The position numbers and the translations under genes were made by a program. From Kitasatospora sp. NA04385 (GTDB lineage Bacteria; Actinomycetota; Actinomycetes; Streptomycetales; Streptomycetaceae), in NCBI RefSeq assembly GCF_013364235.1, contig NZ_CP054919.1, positions 7,613,603 through 7,677,602 of the forward strand: a stretch of 64,000 nt of DNA, written 5' to 3'. This document shows, in pieces, positions 50,826-58,901 of this stretch; the stretch's first letter is position 1, and each line of letters starts with the position of its first letter. Under the pieces are notes generated by a model. The model made no database searches. It saw only the letters and a list, made by a program, of their open reading frames with translations, and was not told the DNA's origin.

Positions 50826-51824
50826 GTGGACTTCGGACTCGTCCTGCAGACCGACCCGCCGGCCTCGAAGGTCGTCGAACTGATGCGCCGCGCCGAACGG
50901 GTCGGCTTCAGCCACGGCTGGACCTTCGACTCCGCCGTCCTCTGGCAGGAGCCCTTCGTCATCCACAGCCGCATCCTGGAGCACACCGAACGCCTCCGCG
51001 TCGGCCCGATGGTCACCAACCCCGGCACCCGCACCTGGGAGGTCACCGCCTCCACCTTCGCCACCCTCAACGACATGTACGGCAACCGGACGGTGTGCGG
51101 CATCGGCCGCGGCGACTCCGCGATGCGGGTGGCCGGGCGCCGCCCCAACACGCTCGCCCGGCTCGGCGCCGCCATCGACGCCATCCGCGACCTCGCCGAG
51201 GGCCGGGAGGCCGAGGTGGACGGCAGCCCGGTCCGGATCCCCTGGGTCAAGGACGGCCGACTGCCGGTCTGGATGGCCGCCTACGGCCCCAAGGCGCTCG
51301 CCCTCGCCGGGCGGAAGGCCGACGGGTTCATCCTCCAGCTCGCCGACCCCTACCTCACCGAGTGGATGGTCAAGTCCGTCCGCCGGGCCGCCGAGGAGGC
51401 CGGCCGCGACCCCGCCGCCGTCACCGTCTGCGTCGCCGCCCCCGCCTACGTCGGCGACGACCTCGACCACGCCCGCGAGCAGTGCCGCTGGTTCGGCGGC
51501 ATGGTCGGCAACCACGTCGCCGACCTGGTGGCGCGCTACGGCGAGCACTCCGGCGTGGTCCCCGACGAGCTGACCGACTACGTCAAGGACCGCCAGGGCT
51601 ACGACTACTCCCACCACGGGCGGGCCGACAACCCGGACACCGCCTTCGTGCCCGACGAGATCGTCGACCGCTTCTGCCTGCTCGGCCCGGCCGCCGCGCA
51701 CGTCGACAAGCTGCGCACCCTGCGGGAGCTGGGCGTCGACCAGTTCGCGGTCTACGCCATGCACGACGCCCGGGAGGCGACCATCGACGCGTACGGGGCC
51801 GAGGTCATCCCGGCACTGGCCTGA
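50826..51824 (+). CDS. LLM-class (F420-type) oxidoreductase of the hydantoinase cluster
   Basis: A 332-residue luciferase-like TIM-barrel oxidoreductase (MDFGLVLQTDPPASKVVELMRRAE, GPMVTNPGTRTWEVTAS, GIGRGDSAMRVAGRRPN, WMAAYGPKALALAGRKADG). It matches the TIGR03842-type F420-dependent group found beside hydantoinase genes. It may reduce uracil/thymine-like rings or act on the carbamoyl product; the cofactor (F420 or FMN) cannot be fixed from sequence. GTG 50826 has GAGGAG eight bases upstream. Third gene of the operon. Confidence 0.85.
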   Translation: MDFGLVLQTDPPASKVVELMRRAERVGFSHGWTFDSAVLWQEPFVIHSRILEHTERLRVGPMVTNPGTRTWEVTASTFATLNDMYGNRTVCGIGRGDSAMRVAGRRPNTLARLGAAIDAIRDLAEGREAEVDGSPVRIPWVKDGRLPVWMAAYGPKALALAGRKADGFILQLADPYLTEWMVKSVRRAAEEAGRDPAAVTVCVAAPAYVGDDLDHAREQCRWFGGMVGNHVADLVARYGEHSGVVPDELTDYVKDRQGYDYSHHGRADNPDTAFVPDEIVDRFCLLGPAAAHVDKLRTLRELGVDQFAVYAMHDAREATIDAYGAEVIPALA

Positions 51825-51867
51825 GCCCACCCGCGCCGACCGGGCGTCAGGCCGCGCCGGGCGGGCG

Positions 51868-52710
51868 TCAGGCCGCGCCGAACGCGGCCGCGTTCTCCTC
51901 CGCCCACTGGCGGAAGGTGCGCTCCGGGGTGCCGAGCAGGCTGCGGGTGGTGTCGCCGATGGTGGCGGGCCCCGCGGTGGCGGCTGACCAGAAGGACAGC
52001 AGGGAGCCGGCCAGCGGGGCGGGCATGAAGCGGGACATCTGGCGCTCGGCCTCGGCCCGGCTGATCGTCTCGACCCGCACCTCCCGCCCCAGCACCCCGG
52101 CCAGCACCCCGACCTGCTCGCGCAGGGTCAGCGACTGCCCGCCGGTGAGCGTGACGGCGCGCCCGCGCAGGTCGGGGCCGGTCAGCGCGGCGGCCGCCAC
52201 GTCGGCGACGTCCGCCGGGTGGACCGGGGCCAGGTGCGCCTCCGGGTAGGGCAGTTCGACGGGCAGGCCGGCGCCGATCGGCCGGGCCCAGCCGAGCGCG
52301 TTGCTGGCGAAGGAGTCCGCCCGCAGGAAGGTGGCGGGCAGCCCGGCGGCCGTCAGCGCCCGTTCGACCAGCAGGTTGTGCGCGCCCAGCGGGTCGCTCT
52401 CGGCGTCGGGCGCCAGCACCGAGGCCGAGGACAGCAGCACCACGTGCTCCACCCCCGCCGCCAGCGCGGCCGCCGCGAACGCCTCGACGCCCGCCGGGTC
52501 CGGGTACAGGAACACCTGGCGCACCCCCTCCAGCGCGGCCGGGAAGGTGTCGGGCCGGTTCAGCACCAGCTCGACGCCCGCCACCCCGGGCGGGCCGGTG
52601 AACTCGCCGGGACGGGCACTGGCGGCGCGGACCGGCAGGCCGGCGGCGTGCAGCCGGTCGAGGACGGCGCGGCCGACGCGGCCGCGCGCGCCGGTGACGA
52701 GGACGGTCAT
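51868..52710 (-). CDS. NmrA-like NAD(P)-binding protein
   Basis: A 280-residue atypical SDR of the NmrA/QOR2 group. The cofactor motif TGARGRVGRAVLDRL is at the N-terminus, VEHVVLLSSASVLAPDAESDP follows, then AHNLLVERALTAAGLPATFLRADSF and APVHPADVADVAAAAL. The SDR tyrosine is absent, as in sensor-type members. ATG 52710 is used. TGCATGC repeats lie about 60 bases upstream. Members act as quinone reductases or redox sensors. Convergent with the LLM gene, 43 bases apart. Confidence 0.85.
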   Translation of the reverse strand: MTVLVTGARGRVGRAVLDRLHAAGLPVRAASARPGEFTGPPGVAGVELVLNRPDTFPAALEGVRQVFLYPDPAGVEAFAAAALAAGVEHVVLLSSASVLAPDAESDPLGAHNLLVERALTAAGLPATFLRADSFASNALGWARPIGAGLPVELPYPEAHLAPVHPADVADVAAAALTGPDLRGRAVTLTGGQSLTLREQVGVLAGVLGREVRVETISRAEAERQMSRFMPAPLAGSLLSFWSAATAGPATIGDTTRSLLGTPERTFRQWAEENAAAFGAA

Positions 52711-52769
52711 GGGAACCCCCGTGGGTCGGTGTTCGGACCGCGCGGCACGGTGCCGTGCGGGTTCGGATA

Positions 52770-52806
52770 TGCATGCTGTCACGTACTTGCATGCCAAACA
52801 ACATGC
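52770..52806. promoter_or_regulatory. Repeated TGCATGC sites in the NmrA / SCO0854-like divergent promoter
   Basis: TGCATGC at 52770-52776 and 52788-52794 (18 bases apart), with ACATGC at 52801. A minus-strand TTGGCA at about 52796 with a -10 near the other copy would place them around the NmrA promoter. Likely operator; an HxlR or MarR regulator would be typical but none is adjacent. Confidence 0.45.
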
Positions 52807-52893
52807 TTTTTGGGGCAGCGGCGGCGCCGTCGTCGGGGGCCGGGCGGGAAACCGGGGTGCGGCCGGCGGAGGCGCTCTGCGAGCATGCGGGGC

Positions 52894-55092
52894 ATGTCGC
52901 GTGATCTCGTCGCCCTGCTCGTCCGCCACACCCGCCGCCTGCCCGTTCCCGCCGAGGAGCCCGGGCCCGCCGGCCCCGCCGGCCCGGTCGGCCCCGTCGG
53001 TCAAGGCGCGGTGCTGGCACGGCAGTTCGACGCCGCGCTGATGTCGGCCGGGTTCAAGCTGTCCGGGGAGCTGCTGGCGCGGCTGTCCGAGCTGCCGGAA
53101 CGGCGGGTCGGGGAGCTGGCCGAGGACGGGCTGGCGGCCGTCCGGGAGCTGGTGGGCGACCACGTGCGGCACAACGCCTACTTCGTCGACTTCCCGCGGA
53201 ACGTGCCGGACACCGGGGAGTTCTGGCTCGGCCTGCTCGCCGAGGCCCTCCACCCGGGCCGGAGCGCCGCCGACCTCGCGAACGGCTCCGGGATCGACCT
53301 GCTGGCGCTCCCCGGGTACGGCACCTACCGGCACGGGTACGCCGAACTGCTGGCCGCGCACGAGGAGTTGATCGCCGGGGCGGGCGGCCGGGTGACGGTG
53401 CTGCACCTCGGCGACACCCCCGAGCAGGAGGCCCGGGCGCTCTACCTGGCGCTCGCGGGCAGCACCACCCCGCTCGGCGAGGAGGCGCTGCGCGACCTGG
53501 CGACCCTCGCCCGGCACTGCGCCGACGGCCCGCAGCCCGCCGCGATACCCGTCCGGGAGAACCGGGCCACCGTCAACGCCGCCCGCCTGCACGCCGGTTC
53601 GGGCCTGCTCGCGGACACCGTCACCGACGTGCTGCGCACCGCCTGCGCGCTCTTCGACGGCGACGTCACGCTCGCCGCCCCGACCAGGTTCGGCCCGCTG
53701 CCCCGCCCGGTCCGCCGCGCCCTGCTGGCCGCGCTGGACGAGGTGGTCGCCGCCGTGCCCGGCAAGCTCGCCGACGTGCTGCGCCACCGCGAGCGGTTCA
53801 AGCGGCTCGGCGAGCGCCTGCACCCGCACGAGTACCCGAAGTGGCCGCACGCCGCCCAGGTGTTCGCCGTCGCCCGCGGCGAGCAGCCGGTCCGCGGCCT
53901 GGACGGCCGGGTCGAGGAACTCCTCGCCGCCGGGGAGGCCGGAGCCGCCGCCGACCTGCTGGCCGCCGCCGCGCCCGGCAAGCTGCTGCGCGCCTTCGAC
54001 CGGCTGCTGCGCGCCGCCGCCGAACCGGACCGGGCCGCCGTCCTCGCCGCCGCCGAACGCGCGCTGCCCGCCGCGTCCGGCCGCCTGCTGCTCTCGCTGC
54101 GCGAGCACCTGGCCGACCGGGCCCGCACCGGCCGCGACCGGCGGGTCTTCGTCAACCGGGACGCCCGCAGCCACGTCACCGACGACCTGCGCCCGCCGCT
54201 GCCCGCCGCCGAACGCGACCGCCTGGCCGCCGCGCTGGACGCCGAGACCGCCCGCCGCCTGCCCGCCGACCCGCCGTGCCTGCTGGTCGACCCCGAGATC
54301 CTCGACGTCGCCCTCCCGCTGAGCGGCAACGCGAGCGCCACCGGGATCGGCGTGCTGCCGCGCGGCTCGGTCCAGCCCGTCCGGGGGGAGTTGCTGCGCT
54401 TCTTCGTGTACTGGAAGCAGCACCGGCGCACCACCGACTTCGACCTGTCCGCACTGATGCTGGACGAGTCGTACGACAACCCGACCTGGCTGTCGTACAC
54501 CGAGCTCAGCTCCGTCGCGGGCGAGCACTCCGGCGACATCGTCGAAGCGCCCGAGGGCGCCTCGGAGTTCATCAACCTGCGGCTGTCGAAGGTGCCCGGC
54601 GCGTACATCGTGCCGCAGGTCAACGTGTACGCGGGCGAGGGCTTCCAGGAGGTCGAGGAGTCGTTCTTCGGCTGGATGCTGCGCGAGGACGAGCAGCAGG
54701 GCCGCCCCTTCGAACCGCGCACCGTGCGGATGAAGTCCGACCTGCGCGGCGCCGGACGGGTCGCCCTCCCGCTGGTCTTCGAACGGCGGGCGGACGGCGC
54801 GTGGTACGCCCGCTGGCTGCACGTCCACCTGCGCGGCGAGCCCGCCGCCAACCGGGTCGAGACCAACCGGACCACCGTCGCCGACCTCCTGCGGGCCGCC
54901 GTCGGCCGCGAGCACCTGACGGTCCGCCACCTGGTCGGCCTGATGACCGCCAACGGCGCCCGGCTCCTCCCCTGGGACGCCCCCGTTCCGGACGGCCCGG
55001 TCACCTACCTCGGCCTGGCCCGCCCCGAGGGTCTGCCCGAGGGCTCCCGGGTGATCACCCCGGAGAACCTGCGCGAACTGATCCCGGCCTGA
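52894..55092 (+). CDS. Large conserved protein, MXAN_6230/SCO0854-like with TerD-like C-terminus
   Basis: A 732-residue protein I place by memory in the MXAN_6230/SCO0854 group. The N-terminal two thirds are helical (RHTRRLPVPAEEP, FWLGLLAEALHPG, LRHRERFKRLGERLHPHEYP). The C-terminal 230 residues are beta-rich with LLRFFVYWKQHRRTTDFDLSALMLDESYDNPTWLSYTELSS and VNVYAGEGFQEVEESFFGWMLRE, which resemble the TerD tellurite-resistance fold (FDLDLSAFML-type motif). The RING-like N-terminus of some relatives is missing. ATG 52894 is used; the ribosome site is weak. Role unknown. Confidence 0.65.
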   Translation: MSRDLVALLVRHTRRLPVPAEEPGPAGPAGPVGPVGQGAVLARQFDAALMSAGFKLSGELLARLSELPERRVGELAEDGLAAVRELVGDHVRHNAYFVDFPRNVPDTGEFWLGLLAEALHPGRSAADLANGSGIDLLALPGYGTYRHGYAELLAAHEELIAGAGGRVTVLHLGDTPEQEARALYLALAGSTTPLGEEALRDLATLARHCADGPQPAAIPVRENRATVNAARLHAGSGLLADTVTDVLRTACALFDGDVTLAAPTRFGPLPRPVRRALLAALDEVVAAVPGKLADVLRHRERFKRLGERLHPHEYPKWPHAAQVFAVARGEQPVRGLDGRVEELLAAGEAGAAADLLAAAAPGKLLRAFDRLLRAAAEPDRAAVLAAAERALPAASGRLLLSLREHLADRARTGRDRRVFVNRDARSHVTDDLRPPLPAAERDRLAAALDAETARRLPADPPCLLVDPEILDVALPLSGNASATGIGVLPRGSVQPVRGELLRFFVYWKQHRRTTDFDLSALMLDESYDNPTWLSYTELSSVAGEHSGDIVEAPEGASEFINLRLSKVPGAYIVPQVNVYAGEGFQEVEESFFGWMLREDEQQGRPFEPRTVRMKSDLRGAGRVALPLVFERRADGAWYARWLHVHLRGEPAANRVETNRTTVADLLRAAVGREHLTVRHLVGLMTANGARLLPWDAPVPDGPVTYLGLARPEGLPEGSRVITPENLRELIPA

Positions 55093-55144
55093 GGGCGGGG
55101 CCCGGTCCGGTCCGGGCGGTCCGGTCCGGTCCGGGCGGGGCGGG

Positions 55145-55540
55145 GAATCCGGGTGACCGGGGGCGGAGGCGGGTGCTAGCCTGCCGGGCAGGCGAGGCCA
55201 TGAGCGGGCTTCCTTCTTCCACCGTTTGCCCCATGGGCGGATTCGATACCAGCCCGTTCGCCCTCCTCGCCGTCGACCCCGAGCCGGGGCGCCCTTCCGT
55301 GGCGCTCCGGCTCGTGTCGTCGTGCGGCCGGGAATTCGGGGGACCGGGAATTCGGGTGACCGGGGGCGGGGCGGGTGCTAGCGTGCGGTGTGGTCGAGGC
55401 CATGGACGGGCTTCCTTCTCTCCACCTTCGTTTGCCTGACGAACCGTCAGTCCGTCCGCCCTCCTCGCCCGTTGCGTCGAGCCGTGGCACCCCTTCGGGT
55501 GCTGTCGGTGGCGGCTGCGAGGATGCCGCCATGACGGAGA
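55145..55540 (+). repeat. About 200-bp direct repeat of a promoter-leader segment
   Basis: Copy 1 starts near 55145 and copy 2 near 55348, offset 202-203 bases. Shared elements in order: GGGTGACCGGGGGCGG, GGGTGCTAGC with a TAGC(C/G)T -10-like box, CGAGGCCATG with start codons at 55200 and 55402, CGGGCTTCCTTC, a pyrimidine-rich stretch, and CGCCCTCCTCGCC. Copies diverge by short indels, so downstream frames differ. Confidence 0.75.
55200..55439 (+). CDS. Possible small ORF in the duplicated leader
   Basis: A 79-residue frame from ATG 55200, preceded by GCGAGG and the TAGCCT box. It runs through the second leader copy. The first 45 residues (SGLPSSTVCPMGGFDTSPFALL) look protein-like, but the end is low complexity. 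It may be the decayed start of an extra copy of the macro gene's N-terminus, or a leader peptide. Coding status is doubtful. Confidence 0.3.
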   Translation: MSGLPSSTVCPMGGFDTSPFALLAVDPEPGRPSVALRLVSSCGREFGGPGIRVTGGGAGASVRCGRGHGRASFSPPSFA

Positions 55541-56013
55541 CGATCACCTACCTGCGCGGGGACGCCACCGCGCCCCAGGGCAAGGGCCCGCGGATCATCG
55601 CCCACGTCTGCAACGACCTCGGGGGCTGGGGCAAGGGCTTCGTCCTCGCGCTCTCCCGCCGCTGGCCCGAGCCCGAAGCCGCCTACCGCCGCTGGCACCG
55701 CGAGCGGGCCCGCAACGACTTCGGCCTCGGCGCCCTGCAACTCGTCCAGGTCGGGCCGCAGTTGTGGGTCGCCAACCTGGTCGGCCAGCGCGGCACCCGC
55801 ACCGGCCGCTCCACCGGCGTCCCCGTCCGCTACGAGGCGATCGACACCGCCCTGGCCGCCCTCGCCCCCGAGGCCCGCCGCCTGGGCGCCTCCGTCCACA
55901 TGCCCCGGATCGGCTGCGGCCTGGCCGGCGGCAAGTGGGAACGCGTCGAGCCCCTGGTCGCCGCCCGCCTCACCGACCGGGGCGTGCCCGTCACGGTCTA
56001 CGACCACGGGTAG
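55531..56013 (+). CDS. Macro-domain protein (ADP-ribose binding/hydrolysing)
   Basis: A 160-residue single macro domain of the Poa1/Appr-1''-pase type: YLRGDATAPQGKGPRIIAHVCNDLGGWGKGFVLALSRRWPEPEAAYRRW, GALQLVQVGPQLWVANLVGQRG, and VHMPRIGCGLAGGKWERVEPLV, which together make the ADP-ribose pocket. ATG 55531 has GAGG eight bases upstream. A longer form from ATG 55402 is also in frame and would carry the duplicated leader. Probably removes or reads ADP-ribose on nucleic acid or protein. Confidence 0.88.
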   Translation: MTETITYLRGDATAPQGKGPRIIAHVCNDLGGWGKGFVLALSRRWPEPEAAYRRWHRERARNDFGLGALQLVQVGPQLWVANLVGQRGTRTGRSTGVPVRYEAIDTALAALAPEARRLGASVHMPRIGCGLAGGKWERVEPLVAARLTDRGVPVTVYDHG

Positions 56014-56040
56014 CATGGCTCCCGGAGGGGGGTGACCCGG

Positions 56041-56334
56041 ATGCCGATCGCGTTGCCGCACCCGGAGGGCGTACCGGTGGTGGGCCTCCTGGTGCTGACC
56101 GTGCTGGCGCTCCTGATGTGCGCGGAGATCGTGCTGCGCGGGTCGGGATCGCGCTGGGAGTACCTGGGACCGGCCGGGCTGGTGCCGTTGGGCATCGGAA
56201 TCCGGCTGGGCAGCCTGCCGCTGATCCTGGCCGGGTGCGCGGTCATGGCGATCGGCATCGGCCTGGCGAACCGGCTGCGATGGCGGGGGCCGCGCAAGCC
56301 GGACGTGCGGCACCTGCTCGACCGCCGCCGCTGA
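56041..56334 (+). CDS. Small membrane protein
   Basis: A 97-residue protein with three hydrophobic stretches (VVGLLVLTVLALLMCAEIVL, LGPAGLVPLGIGIRLG, LILAGCAVMAIGIGLANRL) and a basic C-terminus. ATG 56041 has GGAGGGGGG upstream; a GTG at 56032 is adjacent to it. It starts 27 bases after the macro gene and may be cotranscribed. Not recognised. Confidence 0.6.
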   Translation: MPIALPHPEGVPVVGLLVLTVLALLMCAEIVLRGSGSRWEYLGPAGLVPLGIGIRLGSLPLILAGCAVMAIGIGLANRLRWRGPRKPDVRHLLDRRR

Positions 56335-56390
56335 GCGCCGCTGCCGCTGACCGCCGCTGCCGCTGACCGCCGTTGCCGCTGAGCGTCCGC
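56335..56390. repeat. 16-bp tandem repeat before the XRE-cupin gene
   Basis: About three units of CTGCCGCTGACCGCCG with one substitution, between the small membrane-protein stop and the XRE promoter. Confidence 0.6.
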
Positions 56391-56411
56391 GCGCGGCCTA
56401 CGATGCCGGGT

Positions 56412-56990
56412 ATGACGGAGGACACCGGTGACCTGGACGGGCTGGTCCGCAAGCGGATCCGGGCGCTGCGGCTCGCGCAGGGCTGGTCGCTGGAGGAGCT
56501 GGCGGCCCGGGCCAACCTGAGCCAGTCCTCGCTGAGCCGGATCGAGAACGGGCAGCGCCGCCTCGCGCTCGATCAGCTCGTCACCCTGGCGAAGGCGCTG
56601 GACACCACGCTGGACCAGCTGGTGGAGACCGCCGCCGAGGACGTGGTGATCAGCCCGACCGTCGACGCCCGGCACGGCACCATGCGCTGGCCGGTCAAGG
56701 GCGACCCCGGGATCAGCGTGGTGCGCCAGCGGATGACCGAACCGCCGCCCGACAACCCGGCCCGGATGCGGGCCCACCCCGGGCGGGAGTGGCTGGTGGT
56801 GCTCTCCGGCACCGCGGTCCTGATGCTCGGTCACCGCCGCATCCGCCTCGCCACCCACCAGGCCGCCGAGTTCCCCACGATGATGCCGCACGCCATCGGG
56901 GCGGAGGGCGGACCGTGCGAGGTCCTCGGCATCTTCGACCGCGACGCCCGCCGCGGCCACCAGCCCGACCCGGGGCCGCGCGACTGCTGA
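56412..56990 (+). CDS. XRE-family regulator with C-terminal cupin
   Basis: A 192-residue regulator: helix-turn-helix at about 12-65 (RKRIRALRLAQGWSLEELAARANLSQSSLSRIENGQRRL) and a small cupin sensing domain at about 100-180 (MRAHPGREWLVVLSGTAVLMLGHRRIRL, then TMMPHAIGAEGG). A TACGAT -10 box ends eight bases before ATG 56412, so the transcript is probably leaderless. Targets are unknown; the next gene is the methyltransferase. Confidence 0.88.
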   Translation: MTEDTGDLDGLVRKRIRALRLAQGWSLEELAARANLSQSSLSRIENGQRRLALDQLVTLAKALDTTLDQLVETAAEDVVISPTVDARHGTMRWPVKGDPGISVVRQRMTEPPPDNPARMRAHPGREWLVVLSGTAVLMLGHRRIRLATHQAAEFPTMMPHAIGAEGGPCEVLGIFDRDARRGHQPDPGPRDC

Positions 56991-57082
56991 GCCCTTGCGC
57001 CCGCGGCATGCCGGAACGCCGCCTTCTTGCGCGTTCCGGGAGGATGCGTGCCGCAGACGCATGACGGTCGTACGGTGGCCCC

Positions 57083-58012
57083 ATGAGCCACCCGCACTCC
57101 CACGGACCCGCCCACCACGAGCACCGGCACCAGCAGGGGCACCAGCACCAGCCCCAGCACGGGCACCAGCACGGGCACCAGCCTCAGCACCAGCACCCGG
57201 CCGAGGACGACGCCGCGCAGGCCGAGGTCCTCGACCTGGATGCCGAGGTGCTGGCCGGGCACCTCGCCGCGATCACCGACTGGCTGCCGCTGGACGCCGA
57301 GCCGCGGCGGATCGTCGACCTCGGCGCCGGCACCGGCGCGGGCGCCTTCGCCCTGCTGCGCCGCTTCCCCGACGCCGAGGTCACCGCCGTCGACGCCTCG
57401 CCCGGACACCTGCTGCGCCTGCGCGAGAAGGCCGGCGCGCTGGGCCTGGACGACCGGATCACCACCGTGCAGGCCGACCTGGACGCCGCCGACTGGCCCG
57501 ACCTCGGCGCCCCCGACCTGGTGTGGGCGTCCGCCTCCCTGCACCACCTGGCCGACCCCGGACGGGCCCTGCGCGCCATCCGCGCCCTGCTCGCCCCGGA
57601 CGGCGTGTTCGCCCTGGTCGAACTGGCCGGGTTCCCGCGCTTCCTGCCCGCCGACGCCCCCGCCGACCGCCCCGGCCTGGAGGAGCGCTGCCACGCCGCG
57701 ACCGACCACCTGCACGCCGAGCACGTGCCGCACCGGGGCGCCGACTGGGGGCCGCTGCTGACCGCCGCCGGCCTCACCGTCACCGGCGAGCGCACCGTCG
57801 CCGTCGACATCGCCGCCACCGAGCACCCCTCGGTCGGCCGCTACGCCCTGGCCACCCTGCGCCGCATCCGTACCGCCGCCGCCGAGCACCTCGACCCCGC
57901 CGACCTCGCGGCCCTGGACCGCCTGCTCGACGCCGACGGCCCCGGCAGCGTCGCCCTGCGCCCCGACCTCGCGGTGCGCACCGAGCGCCAGGTCTGGGCG
58001 GCCCGCCGCTGA
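57083..58012 (+). CDS. SAM methyltransferase with a His/Gln-rich N-terminus
   Basis: A 309-residue class I methyltransferase: IVDLGAGTGAGAFALLRRFP, VTAVDASPGHLL, VQADLDAADWPDLGAPDLVWASASLHHLADPGRALRAIRALL. The first 40 residues contain 15-16 histidines and many glutamines in HQH/HGH units, a likely Zn/Ni/Co-binding tail. TACGGT ends six bases before ATG 57083, suggesting a leaderless transcript. The substrate is unknown. Metal-responsive or metal-chaperone coupling is inference. Confidence 0.85.
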   Translation: MSHPHSHGPAHHEHRHQQGHQHQPQHGHQHGHQPQHQHPAEDDAAQAEVLDLDAEVLAGHLAAITDWLPLDAEPRRIVDLGAGTGAGAFALLRRFPDAEVTAVDASPGHLLRLREKAGALGLDDRITTVQADLDAADWPDLGAPDLVWASASLHHLADPGRALRAIRALLAPDGVFALVELAGFPRFLPADAPADRPGLEERCHAATDHLHAEHVPHRGADWGPLLTAAGLTVTGERTVAVDIAATEHPSVGRYALATLRRIRTAAAEHLDPADLAALDRLLDADGPGSVALRPDLAVRTERQVWAARR

Positions 58013-58061
58013 ACCGCCCGCTGCTGGACCGCCCGCCGCTGGACCGCCCGCCGCGCGGGGG

Positions 58062-58700
58062 TCAGGGCCGGGCGTACAGGGCGCGGCCGATCCGGCGGCC
58101 CACCAGGAGGTGGGCCAGCAGGGCGCCGAAAGTGTTGAGCAGCACGTCGTCCACATCGAAGGCCCGGCCCTCCACCAGGAGGCCCTGCGCCGCCTCGACG
58201 GTGACCATCACCAGCGCGGTCAGCGCCGTCGCGGCCAGCACGCTGCGCAGCCGGGGGAACAGCACCGGCAGCAGCACGCCGAACGGCATGCCCAGCAGGA
58301 CGTTCCCGCCGACCTGCTGGGCCGCGGCCCGGACGGCGGGCTGGTCCAGGTAGCCCCGGAGCGAGGCGCCGAGGTGGAAGTTGGGGTGCACCAGGTTCCG
58401 CGCGCCGGGCACCGGCACCAGCGTCACCCGGGCCAGCCCGACCGCGAACACCACCGTCAGCACCAGCCCGGCCAGCAGCACCAGCCACCGGACGGCGGAC
58501 GACAGCGGCCCGCGCCGGTGCAGGAACGGCTGCCCGGCCCGCTTCGCCCCGGATGCTTCGGGTGCTTCGGGGACGGGCTCCGGCCCGGTCGGCCGCCCGG
58601 TCCGCCAGCGCTTCCACTGCCACCGGGAGGCGCCTGCGGCCCCCCGCTCCTCCGTGCCCGGTCTTCCCCGTCCCGCGTCCGCCGTCCGTCCGCCGCCCAT
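58062..58700 (-). CDS. VanZ-like membrane protein
   Basis: A 212-residue protein with a 60-residue charged N-terminus and about four transmembrane helices: WLVLLAGLVLTVVFAVGLARVTL, VGGNVLLGMPFGVLLPVLFP, LAATALTALVMVTVEAAQGLL and VDDVLLNTFGALLAHLLVG. The N-V-L-L-x-M-P-F-G and D-V-D-D-V-L-L-N-T signatures are VanZ. Most VanZ-like proteins are not glycopeptide-specific, and no van genes are near. The start may lie further in. Confidence 0.8.
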   Translation of the reverse strand: MGGGRTADAGRGRPGTEERGAAGASRWQWKRWRTGRPTGPEPVPEAPEASGAKRAGQPFLHRRGPLSSAVRWLVLLAGLVLTVVFAVGLARVTLVPVPGARNLVHPNFHLGASLRGYLDQPAVRAAAQQVGGNVLLGMPFGVLLPVLFPRLRSVLAATALTALVMVTVEAAQGLLVEGRAFDVDDVLLNTFGALLAHLLVGRRIGRALYARP

Positions 58701-58796
58701 GGTCGAAGGTCCTCCCCTTCACGCGTCCGATCCCGCCACCGGTTTCCGTGCCTGCGCCGGATACCCGGTGGCCGCGCTCCCATGCAGGTCCGGCCG

Positions 58797-58840
58797 CGGT
58801 CCGACCGCTGTCCGACCGCCGTCCGACCGCCGTCCGCGCG
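58797..58840. repeat. 11-bp tandem repeat upstream of VanZ and VOC genes
   Basis: About four units of GTCCGACCGCC in the divergent intergenic region between the VanZ-like and VOC genes. Confidence 0.6.
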
Positions 58841-58901
58841 CCCGTTCGGCCCGGCGTGCCCCGCTGGCCCTCCGGTGCGCCCGTGGGGGAGACTCGCGGG
58901 C

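Noticed and set aside
58062-58700. Vancomycin resistance from the VanZ-like gene
   Set aside because: VanH/A/X and VanRS are absent; VanZ-like proteins are widespread without this role.
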